Shown: piece after piece, positions 61,733-64,000 of the stretch
Numbering within the stretch: position 1 is the stretch's first letter
Layout: every line of letters begins with the position of its first letter
NCBI GenBank assembly: GCA_963676655.2
Contig: CAXXKX010000003.1
Span: forward strand, 1,798,001 to 1,862,000
Direction: 5' to 3'
Length of the DNA stretch: 64,000 nt
From: G963676655 sp963676655
GTDB lineage: Bacteria > Verrucomicrobiota > Lentisphaeria > Victivallales > Victivallaceae
Notes under the pieces: generated by a model
Seen by the model: the letters and a program-made list of their open reading frames with translations, nothing else
Told to the model about the DNA's origin: nothing
The model's database searches: none
Position numbers and translations under genes: made by a program

Positions 61733-63568
61733 ATGCAAAATAAAGAACTTATCTGGAACGCGGCTCATGTGGCGCCCGCGCCACGACAATTGGCCTGGCA
61801 GGAAATGGAGCTGACCGCTTTTATTCATTTTACCGTCAATACTTTTACCGATAAGGAATGGGGGGACGGTACCGAGTCTCCGGCGATATTCAATCCGGTT
61901 GAATGCGACCCGCGCCAATGGTGCCGGGTCCTTAAAGAGAGCGGTTTCAAGATGGCGATCCTGACCGCCAAGCATCATGACGGCTTCTGCCTCTGGCCCA
62001 GCGCTTACACCGATCATTCGATCAAAAATTCCCCCTATAAAAACGGGCAGGGCGATATTGTGCGCGAATTTACCGATGCCTGCCGGGAATTCGGGATCAA
62101 GGCGGGAATCTATCTTTCCCCCTGGGATCGGCACGAGCCATCTTACGGCGATTCCCCACGATACAATGAATATTTTATGAACCAACTGACGGAACTGGCT
62201 ACCCAGTACGGTGAAATTTCCTGTTTCTGGTTTGACGGCGCCTGTGCCGAAGGACCGAATGGTAAAAAACAGGAATATGACTGGGATGGTTATTTTGGCT
62301 TGCTGCGCAAACTTTGTCCGAACGCGATGATCAGCGACGTCGGTCCCGACGCACGCTGGTGCGGTAACGAGGCCGGAAACGGCCGCGAAGCGGAATGGAG
62401 CGTATTGAACGTCGATAAATCAATTTTGGCATATAACCAGGAAAATGCCCGGCTTGAGGATCTTGGCAGTCTGGAAAAACTTGGTGACGGAGCGCATTTG
62501 CAATGGTATCCCTCTGAAGTGGATACGTCGATCCGCCCCGGCTGGTTTTATCACGATTCAGAGGACGACGAAGTCAAATCCCTGAAAAAGCTCTTCAATA
62601 TTTACGTAAACTCGGTCGGCGGTAACGCGGTGCTGCTGCTTAATATTCCGCCGGACACCCGCGGGCTGTTCCATGAAAAGGACGTTGAAAGACTGGCTGA
62701 ACTGAAACAATATCTGGACAACGCGTTTACTGAAAACCTGGTATCCGGAGCGAAGCTTTCGGCATCAGCGGAAAAACCCGGCTTTCCGGTCACGAATGTT
62801 TTAGACGACAATGGATATTGGACCACCGAAGATTGGACGGACACCGCGGAGATAACGCTTGATTTTCCGGCGGAAGTGAAGTTTAACAGTGTTATGTTGC
62901 AGGAGCAGATTATGGTCGGACAGCGCATTCCAAGTTTCGCGGTCGATTACTTTAACGGTGCGGAATGGGTGGAATGCGCCGCCGGAAAAACCGTCGGTCA
63001 CAAAAAGATTCTGGAATTTGATGTGGTTACAACTACCCGGGCCAGACTCCGGATCACCGGTTCACGGGTTTGTCCGACATTGAAATTCCTTGGCCTCTAT
63101 CTGCTGCCGGAAATCATCGATGACAGGAGCGGCTGTCATGTGACGGTGGACCGTAACAAGTGGCGGATCGCCGATGTTTCATCATATGTCGAAGGCTGCG
63201 AACCGGAAAAATTGTATGACGGCAATCCGGATACTTGCTGGAAAACCCGGAATACCGGTATGCCGCAGGAAATTATCATCGATATGGGAAAAATGATCGA
63301 GCTAGAAGCTTTGACTTATCTACCGGTGCAAAACAGCGATGAAGGGCATATTCTGAATTTTGAGATTTATCTGGCGCCTGAAGTCGATACTCTCAACAAC
63401 CCGGCTTATGTTGGTGAGTTCAGCAATACGGTCAATAATCCGATTGAACAAAAAGTGGTGTTCCAGGATTGTGCCAAAGGCCGCTATCTCAAGTTGAAAA
63501 TATTATCCACCAACGGCGGCTTTGATTTTGCCGCGGCGGCGGATCTCAATATCATTCCGGCGGAATAA
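61733..63568 (+). CDS. GH29 alpha-L-fucosidase with C-terminal discoidin-like domains
   Basis: The 611-aa product has the GH29 barrel (about 1-330): FIHFTVNTFTDKEWGDG, ILTAKHHDGFCLWPS, YLSPWDRHEP and CFWFDGACAEG, in which the Asp (about 168) corresponds to the catalytic nucleophile. Two F5/8 type C (discoidin-like) domains follow (about 335-465 and 475-611). No signal peptide, so it acts on imported fragments. The ATG at 61733 has AAGGA 12 bases upstream; an ATG at 61721 directly abutting AAGGA is the alternative. It is divergent from the LacI regulator. Confidence 0.88.
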   Translation: MQNKELIWNAAHVAPAPRQLAWQEMELTAFIHFTVNTFTDKEWGDGTESPAIFNPVECDPRQWCRVLKESGFKMAILTAKHHDGFCLWPSAYTDHSIKNSPYKNGQGDIVREFTDACREFGIKAGIYLSPWDRHEPSYGDSPRYNEYFMNQLTELATQYGEISCFWFDGACAEGPNGKKQEYDWDGYFGLLRKLCPNAMISDVGPDARWCGNEAGNGREAEWSVLNVDKSILAYNQENARLEDLGSLEKLGDGAHLQWYPSEVDTSIRPGWFYHDSEDDEVKSLKKLFNIYVNSVGGNAVLLLNIPPDTRGLFHEKDVERLAELKQYLDNAFTENLVSGAKLSASAEKPGFPVTNVLDDNGYWTTEDWTDTAEITLDFPAEVKFNSVMLQEQIMVGQRIPSFAVDYFNGAEWVECAAGKTVGHKKILEFDVVTTTRARLRITGSRVCPTLKFLGLYLLPEIIDDRSGCHVTVDRNKWRIADVSSYVEGCEPEKLYDGNPDTCWKTRNTGMPQEIIIDMGKMIELEALTYLPVQNSDEGHILNFEIYLAPEVDTLNNPAYVGEFSNTVNNPIEQKVVFQDCAKGRYLKLKILSTNGGFDFAAAADLNIIPAE

Positions 63569-63735
63569 TAGGCGGATAAAGGCTTTTAAAAACAAAATTG
63601 GTAAGACCGGGAATTAAAGGAAACTTTATAAGGAACTGATACATTAATCTGAACACCGGGTTTCTGAAAAGGTAAAGTTCTATTTTGAAAGTTTCCGGTT
63701 TCCCGGTGCTTAGCTGCTTCGCCGGAAAAACAGAC

Positions 63736-64000
63736 TTAGCTTCGTAAGGAGGCCGCCGTGTTTCCGGCGCTATCACCAATTGTTTTCCGGGAAAAACTGT
63801 CTTTTATACCGGAGGCCTGTTTTGCTCTTGATTCCAGTAGAATACTGGCCAGCTTTATGATCGGGATCAAAAGCAAAAACATTACGGCCGCAACCAGATA
63901 AACCCAGCGAACCCCAAGAGACATAGCGACAGCCCCGCCGCTGATGGAACAAAGAACCCAGCCTAATGATTTTGCGCTGGACGCCCAGCCCAGAAACAAA
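63736..64000 (-). CDS. Membrane transporter, C-terminal end only (MFS-like)
   Basis: The visible 87 residues are the end of a protein whose start lies beyond the right edge. They hold two hydrophobic helices around a SSAKSLGWVLCSISGGAVAM segment and YLVAAVMFLLLIPIIKLASI, then a polar tail. The pattern fits the last membrane helices of a major-facilitator sugar transporter, but the fragment is too short to be sure. Confidence 0.5.
   Translation of the reverse strand, partial: LFLGWASSAKSLGWVLCSISGGAVAMSLGVRWVYLVAAVMFLLLIPIIKLASILLESRAKQASGIKDSFSRKTIGDSAGNTAASLRS

Overview
The window looks like chromosomal DNA of a glycan-degrading bacterium of the PVC group, most likely Lentisphaerota (Victivallales/Oligosphaeria-like). 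This is an inference from gene content: four pseudopilin-like proteins with an FTLIELLVVIAIIAILAS start and a C-terminal DGH motif, several GntR-DNA-binding/LacI-sensor hybrid regulators, a Cys-type sulfatase, many glycosidases, DUF6067-type proteins and UroD-like methyltransferases. There is no rRNA, tRNA or CRISPR array that I can see.

Layout. 1-8.8 kb: a leftward operon (sialate-O-acetylesterase-like, sulfatase, UroD-like, LamG-CBM9-DUF6067 protein, and a second such protein cut by the left edge) with a divergent AraC regulator at 9.1 kb. 10-12.2 kb: sialidase-like/oxidoreductase pair. 12.3-17.8 kb: pseudopilin, GH78-like rhamnosidase, UroD-like protein and its GntR/LacI regulator. 18.4-24.4 kb: leftward operon regulator, pseudopilin, secreted binding module, giant DUF6067 protein. 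24.8-28 kb: AraC/GH95 divergent pair. 28-37.6 kb: 1281-aa secreted clan-A glycosidase divergent from a regulator, pseudopilin, SGNH hydrolase, polysaccharide deacetylase and PpnP series. 37.7-42.8 kb: oxidoreductase, ADP-ribosylglycohydrolase-like protein, AraC, GH43-like enzyme. 43.2 kb: RAYT-type transposase broken by one stop codon. 44.3-48.4 kb: AraC/GH106-like divergent pair. 48.4-53.6 kb: an AT-rich accessory island with lipoproteins, a Sel1-repeat protein and an Rhs-ankyrin remnant, set between inverted, hairpin-rich repeats. 53.8-55.1 kb: two related secreted repeat proteins. 55.1-61.5 kb: leftward operon LacI regulator, pseudopilin, CBM9, LamG, DUF6067, DUF4434; divergent GH29 fucosidase to 63.6 kb; a membrane transporter tail at the right edge.

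How it fits together. The predicted substrates are fucose/rhamnose-containing, probably sulfated and acetylated polysaccharides. Secreted binding modules and esterases/hydrolases would act outside the cytoplasm; sulfatase, GH78, GH95, GH29, GH43 and GH106 enzymes lack signal peptides and would act on imported fragments. Three times the same cassette recurs: an autoregulated repressor, then a pseudopilin, then secreted carbohydrate-binding or hydrolytic proteins. The four repressor genes each have a TTGACA-17-TATAAT-type promoter with a palindrome just downstream; one palindrome is repeated with 20 of 21 bases in the promoter of the divergent target gene. Intergenic regions hold chains of perfect hairpins whose stems differ between copies while pairing is kept.
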